From contig NZ_SHKI01000004.1 of the NCBI RefSeq assembly GCF_004217175.1, forward strand, positions 393,651 through 457,650: 64,000 bases of DNA. Reading direction: 5' to 3'. The notes below the pieces were generated by a model, which saw only the letters and a program-made list of their open reading frames with translations, made no database searches and was not told the origin of the DNA. Positions 16,471 to 24,863 of the stretch are shown in pieces (positions within the stretch are counted from its first letter, which is position 1; every line of letters begins with the position of its first letter). Origin of the DNA: Leucobacter luti. GTDB taxonomy: Bacteria; Actinomycetota; Actinomycetes; Actinomycetales; Microbacteriaceae. The translations under genes were made by a program, and so were the position numbers.

Positions 16471-17814
16471 TCAGGCGTGGGTCACGACGAGTCGCTGGTT
16501 CGCGAACTCGCGCAGCCCGAGGGCGCCGAGCTCCCGGCCAATTCCCGAGCGCTTCACGCCCCCGAACGGCAGCCGCGGATCGCCGCCCTTCAGCCCGTTC
16601 TCGGCGTACATGCCGCACTCGATCTCGGAGCGGAACAGCACCAACTCTTGGGGGTCGCGCGCGAACACGGTCGCGCCGAGCCCGTACGCAGAGTCGTTCG
16701 CGAGCGCCACCGCGTGGGCGGCGTCGCGCGCGCCCGCGATCACCGCGACGGGCCCGAACAGCTCCTCGGTCCACGCCGCGTGCCGCCGGTCCGGGTTCAC
16801 CACGATGTGCGGTGCGAGCGCCCGCCCGCTTCGGTCAAGGTCTGCCGCGTCGCCGAGCACGGTTGCCCCACTGTCGCGGGCGTCGCGCAGCACGCCGCGC
16901 AGCTCGTCGGCCGCCGCCGCGCTCGCGAGTGGGCCGAGCTCGGTGTCTTCGCTGAGCGGGTCGCCGGGCGCCACCGCGAGGAAGCGCTCGGAAAACACGT
17001 CGAGGAAGCGCGGCAGCAGCTCCTCCCGCACGATGATCCGCTTCGGGGAGACACACGTCTGACCGGCGTTCGACAGCCGCAGCTGGGCGGCGAGCGCCGC
17101 GAGTTCGTCCACCCGATCCGCGTCGAACACCACGAACGGGTCGTTGCCGCCGAGCTCGAGCACCACCTTGGTGAGGGCGGCGCCGGCGGCCCGCGCGATC
17201 GCAGCGCCCGCGCGCTCACCCCCGGTGAACGACACCCCGGTGACGATCGGATCCGCGATCGCGGCGTACGCCTGATCGTGCGTAAACGCGCTGTCGCTCA
17301 CGAGCGCCTCGGGCGCACCGGCGTCCGCGAAGAGTTCGGCGACCAGGCGCGCGGTCTCCGGGCAGATCGCCGCGTGTTTGAAGACCACGGCGTTGCCGAG
17401 CAGGAGATTCGGGGCGATCACGCGAATGAGCTGGTAGTGCGGGTAGTTCCACGGCATCACGCCGAACACGACCCCGGTCGGCGCGAGCTCGACGGCGGCG
17501 CGCGGCGGCTCGGTGCCCGGCGCCGCGCCCCCACCGTGCAGTGGCACCGGCTCCGGGCGCAGCAGTTCCTCGGAGTGCTCCGCGTAGAAGCGCAGGATCG
17601 CCGAGCAGCTGCGCGTCTCGGCGCGGCCCTGGCGCACGGGCTTGCCCATCTCCCGCGCCATCACCTCGGCCAGGTGCTCCGCGCGGGCGTCGTAGAGCTC
17701 CGCCGCCCGGGCGAGCACCGCCGCGCGAGCGGCCGGGTCTTCCCCGCGCCACGCGCGGTAGGCGGCGTGCGCCGCGTCGAGCGTCGACCGCACGGCCGCG
17801 TCCGCGACGCTCAT
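16471..17814 (-). CDS. Aldehyde dehydrogenase, succinate-semialdehyde type
   Basis: 447 aa, at the short end for NAD(P)-aldehyde dehydrogenases. It keeps PWNYPHYQ in the cofactor domain, the general base in VLELGGNDPFVVF and the catalytic Cys in SNAGQTCVSPKR. The lineage is GabD/Sad-like, acting on short omega-carboxy or simple aldehydes. Its ATG overlaps the stop of the ThDP decarboxylase (ATGA), so the two are probably made together: decarboxylase yields an aldehyde, this enzyme oxidises it to the acid. It is the last gene of a nine-gene leftward operon. Confidence 0.9.
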   Translation of the reverse strand: MSVADAAVRSTLDAAHAAYRAWRGEDPAARAAVLARAAELYDARAEHLAEVMAREMGKPVRQGRAETRSCSAILRFYAEHSEELLRPEPVPLHGGGAAPGTEPPRAAVELAPTGVVFGVMPWNYPHYQLIRVIAPNLLLGNAVVFKHAAICPETARLVAELFADAGAPEALVSDSAFTHDQAYAAIADPIVTGVSFTGGERAGAAIARAAGAALTKVVLELGGNDPFVVFDADRVDELAALAAQLRLSNAGQTCVSPKRIIVREELLPRFLDVFSERFLAVAPGDPLSEDTELGPLASAAAADELRGVLRDARDSGATVLGDAADLDRSGRALAPHIVVNPDRRHAAWTEELFGPVAVIAGARDAAHAVALANDSAYGLGATVFARDPQELVLFRSEIECGMYAENGLKGGDPRLPFGGVKRSGIGRELGALGLREFANQRLVVTHA

Positions 17815-19469
17815 CGCGCCACCAGCCCGGTGCCGTCGTGCAGCCCCGAGCCCGCGTTGAGCTGCGGCAGCCGCACGGTGAAGAACGTCGACGCGGGGCT
17901 CGCGAGCGCGCCGTCGAGCAGCGCCTCGAAGCCGTCGAGCTCGGTCACGGTGTGCGCCGCGATCCCATGGGCGCGCGCGATCATCGCGAAGTCTGGATTG
18001 TTCAGGTGCGTACCCGACGGGCGGTCGGGGTACGCGCGCTCCTGGTGCGAGCGGATCGTGCCGTACCCGCCGTTGTCGAGCAGGATCACGATGACGCGGC
18101 AGCCGTACATCTGCAGGGTGGCGAGCTCCTGCCCGTTCATCCCGAAGCAGCCGTCGCCGGCGAACGCCACGACCGTGCGCTCGGGCGCGAGCAGCGACGC
18201 CGCGACCGCGCCGGGAACGCCGAGCCCCATCGCGCCGTTCCTGGGCCCCACGAACGAGCGCGGGGTGTCGTGGTGCAGGTAGCGCAGCGCCCCGATCACG
18301 TAGTTGCCCGCGCCGACCGAGACAATCGTGTCGGTCGGGAGTCTGCGCTGCAACACCGCGAACAGCCCCTCGACCGTCACGGCACCGGTGACGGGGCTGG
18401 GCACGCCCGGGTCGCTCCAGGCGAGGTAGCCGTCGCGCAGGCGCCGCAGCCGCTCGGTGCGCGCCGCCGCCGGCGGCTCCCCCGCGTGCGGGTACGCCGC
18501 GAGCCACTCGGCCGGGTGCATCACCCAGTGCTCGGAGAGCAGGCCCGTGTGCTCGTGCAGCTCCGCGTCGGCGTGCACCACGACGACGTGCTCGGCGCGG
18601 TCTCCGATAGTGAACCCGTCCGAGAGCACGTCCTTGCGCGAGGTGCCGACGTAGCAGACGAGGTCTGCCTCGTCGTACGCCGCCAGAGCCGCGTCGTTTC
18701 GGCCGTACCCCAGGCTCCCCACCCACGACGGGGAGGAGTGGGGGTACGCATCGTGTGCGCGGAAGTCCGAGACCACCGGAACTCCGGTGTCCTCGGCGAC
18801 GCGGCGCATCGCCGCGGCGGCCTGCGCGTCCCACCGGTCGCCGCCCACCACGAACACCGGTCGCTGCGCGTTCGCGATCAGCTCGGCGGTGCGGCGCATC
18901 GCGGCCGGATCCGGAACCGCGCTGCGCGTGCGCGGTGGCTGCAGGGTGCGCGGCTCTGCCACGCGCCGTGCAAGCAGATCTTCGGGAAGCCCCACGATCA
19001 CCGGTCCCGGCCGGCCGGCCGCCGCGATGTCGAATGCGCGCGCGACCCGCTCCGCGGCGCTCTCGGGATCGTCGAGAACGAACACCGCTTTCGCGGTGCT
19101 TCCGAACCACGCGTGAGGATCGAATTCCTGGAACGCCTCGCGCGCCCGCTCCCGCGTGGGGATCAGACCGACAAACACCACGAGCGGCGTCGCGTCCTGA
19201 TAGGCGGTGTGGATCGCGATCGAGATGTTCGCGGCACCGGGCCCGCGCGTCACCATCGCGACGCCCGGTTCGCCACTCAGGCGCGCCTCGGCGAGGGCCA
19301 TGAACCCGGCCCCGCCCTCGTGGCGCGCGGTGACGATCCTGGGCGCACCGTCGCGCAACGCGTCGAGCAGCCCCAGGAAGCTCTCGCCCGGAACCTGGTA
19401 CACCCGCGGCACGCCGCGAGCCTCAATCTGCCGCGCTATGTCCTCGGCAACCGTCGTACCCACACCCAT
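17811..19469 (-). CDS. ThDP-dependent 2-oxoacid decarboxylase, acetolactate-synthase-like
   Basis: 552 aa from ATG 19469; a GTG two codons later is better spaced from GGGGAG. The layout is PYR, central and PP domains. The catalytic Glu lies in ARHEGGAGFMA near residue 50, and the ThDP/Mg motif runs from GDGCFGMNG to LLDNGGYG near residues 425-450. No FAD-specific signature was judged, so decarboxylase (benzoylformate or 2-oxoacid type) and ligase activity cannot be told apart from sequence. The overlap with an aldehyde dehydrogenase favours a decarboxylase that releases an aldehyde. A paralogue lies at 46863-48518. Confidence 0.85.
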   Translation of the reverse strand: MGVGTTVAEDIARQIEARGVPRVYQVPGESFLGLLDALRDGAPRIVTARHEGGAGFMALAEARLSGEPGVAMVTRGPGAANISIAIHTAYQDATPLVVFVGLIPTRERAREAFQEFDPHAWFGSTAKAVFVLDDPESAAERVARAFDIAAAGRPGPVIVGLPEDLLARRVAEPRTLQPPRTRSAVPDPAAMRRTAELIANAQRPVFVVGGDRWDAQAAAAMRRVAEDTGVPVVSDFRAHDAYPHSSPSWVGSLGYGRNDAALAAYDEADLVCYVGTSRKDVLSDGFTIGDRAEHVVVVHADAELHEHTGLLSEHWVMHPAEWLAAYPHAGEPPAAARTERLRRLRDGYLAWSDPGVPSPVTGAVTVEGLFAVLQRRLPTDTIVSVGAGNYVIGALRYLHHDTPRSFVGPRNGAMGLGVPGAVAASLLAPERTVVAFAGDGCFGMNGQELATLQMYGCRVIVILLDNGGYGTIRSHQERAYPDRPSGTHLNNPDFAMIARAHGIAAHTVTELDGFEALLDGALASPASTFFTVRLPQLNAGSGLHDGTGLVAR

Positions 19470-19535
19470 CTCCCCGTCTCGTTCGTACGTGTGCACCGCG
19501 AACCGGGGCCGCGCGCGTGCGCGGCCCCGCCCCGG

Positions 19536-20639
19536 CTACTCCGTGTAGTTGCGTGCCTGCTCGCGGATCGCTTCCGGATCGAAGTCGTTGATCGCGGGAA
19601 TGAGGCTGTAGTCGAACAGTTCGCTCACGTCTGGGACCTCGCCGTCCGCCTCGATTACTCCGTACTCGGTGAGGAGGTCAACGGTCTTCTGCATGTCCTC
19701 ATCGGTCTGCTCGCCGTAGGTGCCGGCCGAGCCTTCCCCGCCGGTGAGCTCAAGGCGCACCTCGAGCTGGCGCACGGCGAGGGCGAGGCGGTCCTCTTCG
19801 CTGCCGTCGGTCGGCTTCGCGGAGGGGAACTTCTCCCAGTGCAGCTTGATCGCTGCCTCGGGGTTTTCAAGCGAGAACACTGCGCCCTTGAAGAACGCGC
19901 GCCAGATCCCGGCAACGGTCTCGGGCTCGGTGTCGACGGCGTCGCGCGAGCACACAAAGATCGAGGTGCCGTTCAGGTCGTTCATCACCGAGTCGAGATC
20001 CACGAGCTCTTCGCCGAGCAGCGACTCGATGACCAGGTTGGGGCTGTCCCACGCGGAGTACGCGTCGATCTGGCCCTGCTGGAACGCGAGTGCCGCCTGC
20101 GCGCCAAACCCAACCGGCAGGAACTGCTCCGTGGTCGCCGTCGCCCCGGCGGCCTCCATGCCGCCGATCGCGTAGTTGATCCCGGTCGCGGTCGCCGAGT
20201 TGCTGCCAATGGTCTTGCCTTCAAGGTCGGCAACGGAGGTGTATCCGCTCGACTTCGGCGCGACCACCCGGAACATGTTCCCCTCGGTCGATCCCACGAG
20301 CGCGAGCGTCGGGTCGGACGCCGCCGACGGCACGGCCGTCGCCGCGGAGGCGTAGGTGCACACCGCGTTCCCAGCGGCGACCGCCTGCACCCCGGAGAGC
20401 GCGGTCTCGACCGGCTGCATCGTCACCTCGAGGCCCTCCTCAGCGAAGTAGCCGAGCTCCCCCGGCACGGTCGCGTAGCTCGCCGTCGCGGCCGAGAGCG
20501 TCTGGTCGGTCACCGCGAAAGTGACTTGCTTCAGTGATTCCCCGGTGTCGTCGCCCTCCGCGGCGTTTCCCCCGGCCGAGCAGCCGGCGAGCGCCACCGC
20601 GCTCAGGAGCGCGATCGTCAGTGTTGCGGTCCTCTTCAT
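19536..20639 (-). CDS. ABC transporter substrate-binding lipoprotein, NMT1/SsuA-like
   Basis: 367 aa. A lipoprotein signal peptide ends in ALAGCSAGG (Cys about residue 20). The mature part has the two-lobed SsuA/THI5 layout, e.g. ELGYFAEEGLEVTMQPVE near the start and a GKTIGSNSATATGINYAIG segment. Relatives bind sulfonates, nitrate, taurine, pyrimidines or aromatic acids, so the ligand is open. It precedes the ThDP gene and follows a permease and an ATPase, giving a complete importer inside the operon. Confidence 0.88.
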   Translation of the reverse strand: MKRTATLTIALLSAVALAGCSAGGNAAEGDDTGESLKQVTFAVTDQTLSAATASYATVPGELGYFAEEGLEVTMQPVETALSGVQAVAAGNAVCTYASAATAVPSAASDPTLALVGSTEGNMFRVVAPKSSGYTSVADLEGKTIGSNSATATGINYAIGGMEAAGATATTEQFLPVGFGAQAALAFQQGQIDAYSAWDSPNLVIESLLGEELVDLDSVMNDLNGTSIFVCSRDAVDTEPETVAGIWRAFFKGAVFSLENPEAAIKLHWEKFPSAKPTDGSEEDRLALAVRQLEVRLELTGGEGSAGTYGEQTDEDMQKTVDLLTEYGVIEADGEVPDVSELFDYSLIPAINDFDPEAIREQARNYTE

Positions 20640-20696
20640 CTGTGTTTCCTTTCGAACTTCGTTGTTCCTGCAAGCGGGTAAATCGTGTGCGTCGGG

Positions 20697-21548
20697 TCAG
20701 CGCTGGTAGCGACGCAGAAGGTAGTTGAGGCCGGCCATGACGAGCCAGATCACCACGCCGAAGCAGCCCAGCACGATCAGCAGCGCGAACGTGGTGGAGA
20801 CCGAGCCGGTCTGCACGGCCGCCTGAATCGCGAAGCCCATGCCCTCCCGGGCCGAGACAAACTCCGCGACGATCGTGCCGATTAGCGCCAAGACGGCCGC
20901 GCTCTGCAGCGCGGGGAGCAGGTACGAGACCGCGTTGGGGATCCGAAGCTTGCGGATCACCTGCCACGGCGACGCGCCAACCGACTTGAACAGGTTGAGC
21001 TGATCCTGGTTGATGTTCGTGAGGCCAACCAGCGCGTTCACGAGGATCGGGAAGAACGCCATGAGTGCCGCGAGGATCACCTTCGGGGTCGTACCGTAGC
21101 CAAACCCGGCGATGATCAGCGGCGCGATCGCGACCTTCGGGAAGGTCTGAATGATGATCAGGAACGGGTAGACGGCCTTGCGGAGCGACTCGGAGAACAC
21201 GAACACGAAGCTGATGAGCAGCGCCGCGAGGATCGCGATGCCGAGCCCGAGCAGCGTGATCTGTGCGGTCGCCGCGAGATTCACCCAGATCGTGCCGTCC
21301 GCGAACATTTGCCCCAGCACGTCCATCGTCGCGGCGGGCGGTGCGACGAGCAGCGGCGAGATCAGCCCCGAGGTCGCGCTGTAGTTCCAGAACCAGATGG
21401 TGCCGCCGAGGAGGGCGATCGCGATGATCACCGCCCGCGTGGTGGTCGAGGCGAAGAACGCGCGCACGTCGGCGGCGCCCCACCGCGGTGCACGGGCCGT
21501 GTGGTCCGCGGCGGTCACCGGGAGCAATTGTGTGGTCTGTGCACTCAT
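20697..21548 (-). CDS. ABC transporter permease, SsuC/TauC type
   Basis: 283 aa from ATG 21548; an in-frame start 8 codons upstream would overlap the ATPase gene. Six predicted helices with the inner-membrane loop EAA-type motif around residues 160-190 (ALMAFFPILVNALVGLTNIN then SVGASPWQVIRKLRIP) that docks the ATPase. The family is BPD_transp_1, SsuC-like. It sits between the ATPase and binding-protein genes with short spacings. Confidence 0.9.
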   Translation of the reverse strand: MSAQTTQLLPVTAADHTARAPRWGAADVRAFFASTTTRAVIIAIALLGGTIWFWNYSATSGLISPLLVAPPAATMDVLGQMFADGTIWVNLAATAQITLLGLGIAILAALLISFVFVFSESLRKAVYPFLIIIQTFPKVAIAPLIIAGFGYGTTPKVILAALMAFFPILVNALVGLTNINQDQLNLFKSVGASPWQVIRKLRIPNAVSYLLPALQSAAVLALIGTIVAEFVSAREGMGFAIQAAVQTGSVSTTFALLIVLGCFGVVIWLVMAGLNYLLRRYQR

Positions 21549-21564
21549 CGTTTCCGTCGCCTTC

Positions 21565-22377
21565 CTAAGCATGTGCGGCTGTCTCGTGTTCGGCTTTCGC
21601 TGCCTCGAGGCTGATGCGCCCGAGGCGCACGAGCTCGTTGAACTCGGCGGAGGTGCGGATCTCGGGGGTGCGCGGGCGCGGCAGATCGACCTCGATTACG
21701 TCCGAGATCCGGCCGGGGCGCGCGGACATGACCATGATGCGGTCTGAGAGGAACACCGCCTCGGAGATGCTGTGCGTCACGAAGACCACCGTCTTCGGCT
21801 CGGCCTCCCACAGCTTGAGTAGCTCCTCGTTCAGATCCTCGCGGGTGAACTCGTCGAGGGCGCCGAAAGGCTCGTCCATGAGCAGGAGCTCCGGACGTGT
21901 CACCAGCGAGCGCGCGATCGCCGCGCGCTGCTCCATGCCGCCCGAGAGCTCCTTCGGGTAGTGCGACGCAAAGTCCTGCAGCCCCATCATCTCGATGAGC
22001 TCGTGCGCGTACGCCCGGTCGGCCCGTGAGGGTCGCCCGTCCCGGATCTCGACCGGCAGCAGAATGTTGTCGAGCACCGTGCGCCAGGACAGCAGCGTCG
22101 GCTTCTGGAACGCGACACTCGCGGTGCGGAGCGGGCTGCGCACCGGGTTCCCCCCGACGCGCACCTCCCCGCTCGTGGGCGTATCCAGGCCGGCGATGAG
22201 CTTCAGCAGCGTCGACTTGCCGCAGCCGCTCGGGCCGATCAGCGAGACAAACTCGCCCTCACGGAAGTCAACGCTGGTCTCGCTCAGCGCCTGGATCGCC
22301 AGCCGGTTTCGCTTGAACACCTTGACGACCGAGTCGATCTCTACCGCGCCAACGCCGGCGCGTGCTGCGGCGCTCAC
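21565..22377 (-). CDS. ABC transporter ATP-binding protein, SsuB/TauB type
   Basis: 270 aa starting at GTG 22377, which overlaps the TGA of the dipeptidase-like gene (GTGA). Walker A GPSGCGKST, Q-loop AFQKPTLLSW, signature LSGGMEQR, Walker B LLLMDEPFGALDE and switch His in VFVTHSISEAVFL are all intact. The LLSWRTVLDNILLPVEI stretch is typical of nitrate/sulfonate/taurine importers. It energises the importer formed with the next two genes. Confidence 0.92.
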   Translation of the reverse strand: MSAAARAGVGAVEIDSVVKVFKRNRLAIQALSETSVDFREGEFVSLIGPSGCGKSTLLKLIAGLDTPTSGEVRVGGNPVRSPLRTASVAFQKPTLLSWRTVLDNILLPVEIRDGRPSRADRAYAHELIEMMGLQDFASHYPKELSGGMEQRAAIARSLVTRPELLLMDEPFGALDEFTREDLNEELLKLWEAEPKTVVFVTHSISEAVFLSDRIMVMSARPGRISDVIEVDLPRPRTPEIRTSAEFNELVRLGRISLEAAKAEHETAAHA

Positions 22378-23378
22378 GCGGCGCTCACCGACCACGCGGG
22401 GCGCACCGAGCGCTCCTGATCGATCACGCGGTCGTAGAACCGATGCCAGTTCCCGCCGAGCAGCAGCTGCAGCTCGGCGTCGGCGAAGCCGCGCTCCGCC
22501 AGGGCGTCACCGAGACGCCCGAAGTCCTGCGGGCCGGCAAACCAGTCGGGCCGCACTGACGGCGGGGTCCCCTCTGGCGGCGCGGCCCCGAGCTGCGGGC
22601 GGCGGCTCCACCGGCCGCGGCGCATCCACTCCCGGTACTCGTCGGTGCCGCGCTGGTTCGCGTCGGTCCCGATCCCCACGCCCTCAACCCCCAGCTCGTC
22701 GACGGTGCGCGCGACCATCTCGGCCCACTCGGCCGGCGTGCTGATGAAGCCGCGCGTGAGGTTGTGGTACGTCGTGACGCCCACCACGCCGCCACGCTCC
22801 ACGAGCGGGCGCAGCACCTCGAACGGCTTGTTTCTCGGGTGGGCCACGAGCTCGAACGCGTTTGCGTGCGTCACCGCCACTGGCACGCGCGACGCGTGCA
22901 CCGCGTCGAGCGAGGTCCGGTTACCCACGTGCGACAGGTCGACCACCATGCCGTGCGCGTTCATCTCGGCGACGACCTCTTCACCGAACCGGGTGAGCCC
23001 CGAGTCGGTGGGGTCGTAGCAGCTCCCACCAATGTCGTTCTGGATGTTGTAGGTGAGCTGCGCCACGCGGACACCGGCGTCCGCGAACAGCTCGACGTAG
23101 CCGAGGCGCCCCTGCAGGAACGAGCTGTTCTGGAAGCCCAGAACGATCCCGAGCCGCCCGGCCGCCCGCGCCGCGGTCATCTCCGCCGCGCTCGTCACAA
23201 TTGCGGTGATGTCCTGGTTCTCCGTGACCAGCTCGCGCCACCGCACGAGCGAGTCGAGCGACTCGGCCGCGTCTTCCCAGAACCCGCAGGTCACGGTCAC
23301 GGCGTCGACGCCGCCCGCGCGGAGTTCTTCGATTCCTCGCCGATCAAGCCGGGAACAAATCAGACTGTCAATTCTCAT
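22374..23378 (-). CDS. Peptidase M19 (membrane dipeptidase)-like amidohydrolase
   Basis: 334 aa from ATG 23378. The amidohydrolase barrel is recognisable: VVDLSHVGNRTSL and VAVTHANAFELVAHPRNKP hold the two C-terminal-side His ligands, and VGIGTDANQ holds the late Asp. The N-terminal HxD pair of renal dipeptidase is absent (the start reads RIDSLICSRLDR) and the bridging Glu position reads LGFQNSS. It therefore belongs to the divergent M19 branch that lacks a normal binuclear zinc site. Members are annotated as dipeptidases without proof; hydrolysis of an amide-like substrate is only a guess. It is coupled to the ATPase gene by overlap. Confidence 0.8.
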   Translation of the reverse strand: MRIDSLICSRLDRRGIEELRAGGVDAVTVTCGFWEDAAESLDSLVRWRELVTENQDITAIVTSAAEMTAARAAGRLGIVLGFQNSSFLQGRLGYVELFADAGVRVAQLTYNIQNDIGGSCYDPTDSGLTRFGEEVVAEMNAHGMVVDLSHVGNRTSLDAVHASRVPVAVTHANAFELVAHPRNKPFEVLRPLVERGGVVGVTTYHNLTRGFISTPAEWAEMVARTVDELGVEGVGIGTDANQRGTDEYREWMRRGRWSRRPQLGAAPPEGTPPSVRPDWFAGPQDFGRLGDALAERGFADAELQLLLGGNWHRFYDRVIDQERSVRPAWSVSAA

Positions 23379-23399
23379 GAGCCTCTTCGTCTCTCTCAC

Positions 23400-24107
23400 T
23401 CACACTGCGTAGTGGAGCTGTGTTTCACTCACGCCCGTGTGGGTGCGTGAGACCTCGGTCTCTTCGCTGAGCGCGAAGTTCGAGGGTTGGTAGATCCGCC
23501 ACCACTGCTCGCCGCTCAGCAGCACGCCGCGGCTCAGCCGCTGGATCGGCTCGGAGCTGAGATCGCGGGGCACCGCTGCCGCGCGGATCGCCAGCGAGCC
23601 GGCGGTGGCATCGACGACAACGCTGAGCGAGAAGCCGTGGAATCGCGCCCGCGCGTCGAGCCCGGCCACCCCCGCCGCGTTGGCGAGGCCGCGAACGTGG
23701 AACTCGCCGGCGGGGCTGTCCGCGAAGAACGCGAGCAGCGCGTTGACCACGGTGTTGCCCACCAGGATCAGTGGACCGCCGGCGCAATCGATCGCGTCGG
23801 CGCCCACCGCGCGCACCCGCGGCCACGCGGCGTGCGCCGCACGCGCAAGCAGCGCGTCTTCCAGGTAGCCCACCCCGTCGGCACCGCACTCAGCGATCGT
23901 TTCGAGCACGTAGTCGCGCGCGCCGGGCCACATCCCCTGCGGGCAGCCGGAGGCCATGAGCAGGCGCTCCACGATCAGCGACAGCTCGCGGCGCGATACG
24001 TGCACCGCATCCGGCACGAAGTCGGTCACCGGTAGCGTCTCCGGATCCCTGTCGACGAACGCGGCGAGCAGCGACCGCTCCGTGAGCTCAATCGTCTGGT
24101 CTGTCAT
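23400..24107 (-). CDS. Uncharacterised protein of the catabolic operon (235 aa)
   Basis: 235 aa, soluble. Residues 40-75 (VSRRELSLIVERLLMASGCPQG) form a helical segment weakly like the start of DUF3726 or of Ldh2-type dehydrogenases; the similarity is from memory and slight. The middle has ILVGNTVVNALLAFFADSPAG and the C-terminus is Ser/Thr/Glu-rich. There is no cofactor motif I can name. It lies 3 bases after the IclR gene and about 20 before the M19-like start, firmly inside the operon, so it should serve the same pathway. Confidence 0.75.
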   Translation of the reverse strand: MTDQTIELTERSLLAAFVDRDPETLPVTDFVPDAVHVSRRELSLIVERLLMASGCPQGMWPGARDYVLETIAECGADGVGYLEDALLARAAHAAWPRVRAVGADAIDCAGGPLILVGNTVVNALLAFFADSPAGEFHVRGLANAAGVAGLDARARFHGFSLSVVVDATAGSLAIRAAAVPRDLSSEPIQRLSRGVLLSGEQWWRIYQPSNFALSEETEVSRTHTGVSETQLHYAV

Positions 24108-24110
24108 CGT

Positions 24111-24863
24111 TCAGTTCCCCGCTTCCAGCTGGTGATTTACCGCTTCGGTGGCCTCGATCATCGCGGCGATGAGCAGCTCGTCGGTCTGCGCACCGCGCTC
24201 CACGATCACGCTCAGCGCGCCCACGCAGACGCCGCCGCGGAACACCGGCGCCGCGACGGCGGTGATCAGATCGCCCAGCCACTGCGAGTGCACCACCGCG
24301 TAGCCGCGCTCCCGGATCTCGTCGTACACGGCGTCCTCAAGCGCCTCGCCCTCCTGGGCGAGCGAGTGCCGCACGGTGGGCGGGGAGAACGCGAGCAGCA
24401 CCTGGCCGGACGCCGACGACCGCGGCGAGACGCGCGCCTCGAAGCCGCGGCGGATGAACATCGCGCGCATCGGCTCGACGCGCTCGACGATGATCGGCGA
24501 GTTCTGTTCGAGCACGGCGAACGATACCGGCGCGCCGAGCGCGTCAACGGTGCGCTGCATCACCGGGAGCAGCGTGGGGCGGATCTCCTCGGCCGGGTTG
24601 ACCTTCGCGGCGATCTCGGCCACGTGAAAGCTCAGGCGGTACGCCTGGTTCTTGTCCTGGTAGGCCCACCCCGCGGCGACCGCCGTCTGCAGGTACTGGT
24701 GCGCGGTTGCGCGCCCCCAGCCCATGAGCTCGGCGAGCGCGGAGACGGTGGTCCCGGCGCTCTCGCGAGACATCGCGTCGATCGCCGCAAGCATCTTCAC
24801 GCCCGTCTGCAGCACCGGGGTTCCCCCCTTCGCCACACGGCCCTCGGGTGTATCTCCGCTCAT
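24111..24863 (-). CDS. IclR family transcriptional regulator
   Basis: 250 aa. The N-terminal winged helix (about residues 20-80) contains TTVSALAELMGWGRATAHQYLQT as recognition unit; the C-terminal effector domain follows (about 90-250) with the usual SASGQVLLAF and LSVIVERG elements. IclR proteins bind small acids and control catabolic genes, often their own operon. Its ATG overlaps the TAA of the upstream gene (TAATG). The 31-bp palindrome at 26584 is the obvious candidate operator. Confidence 0.92.
   Translation of the reverse strand: MSGDTPEGRVAKGGTPVLQTGVKMLAAIDAMSRESAGTTVSALAELMGWGRATAHQYLQTAVAAGWAYQDKNQAYRLSFHVAEIAAKVNPAEEIRPTLLPVMQRTVDALGAPVSFAVLEQNSPIIVERVEPMRAMFIRRGFEARVSPRSSASGQVLLAFSPPTVRHSLAQEGEALEDAVYDEIRERGYAVVHSQWLGDLITAVAAPVFRGGVCVGALSVIVERGAQTDELLIAAMIEATEAVNHQLEAGN

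Noticed and set aside
16471..17814. Aldehyde dehydrogenase assigned firmly as succinate-semialdehyde dehydrogenase
   Set aside because: The family is compatible, but context suggests another aldehyde, so no gene symbol is given.
17541..20537. Very long plus-strand frame over the decarboxylase and binding-protein genes
   Set aside because: Antisense shadow; the minus-strand genes carry clear ThDP, lipobox and aldehyde dehydrogenase motifs.
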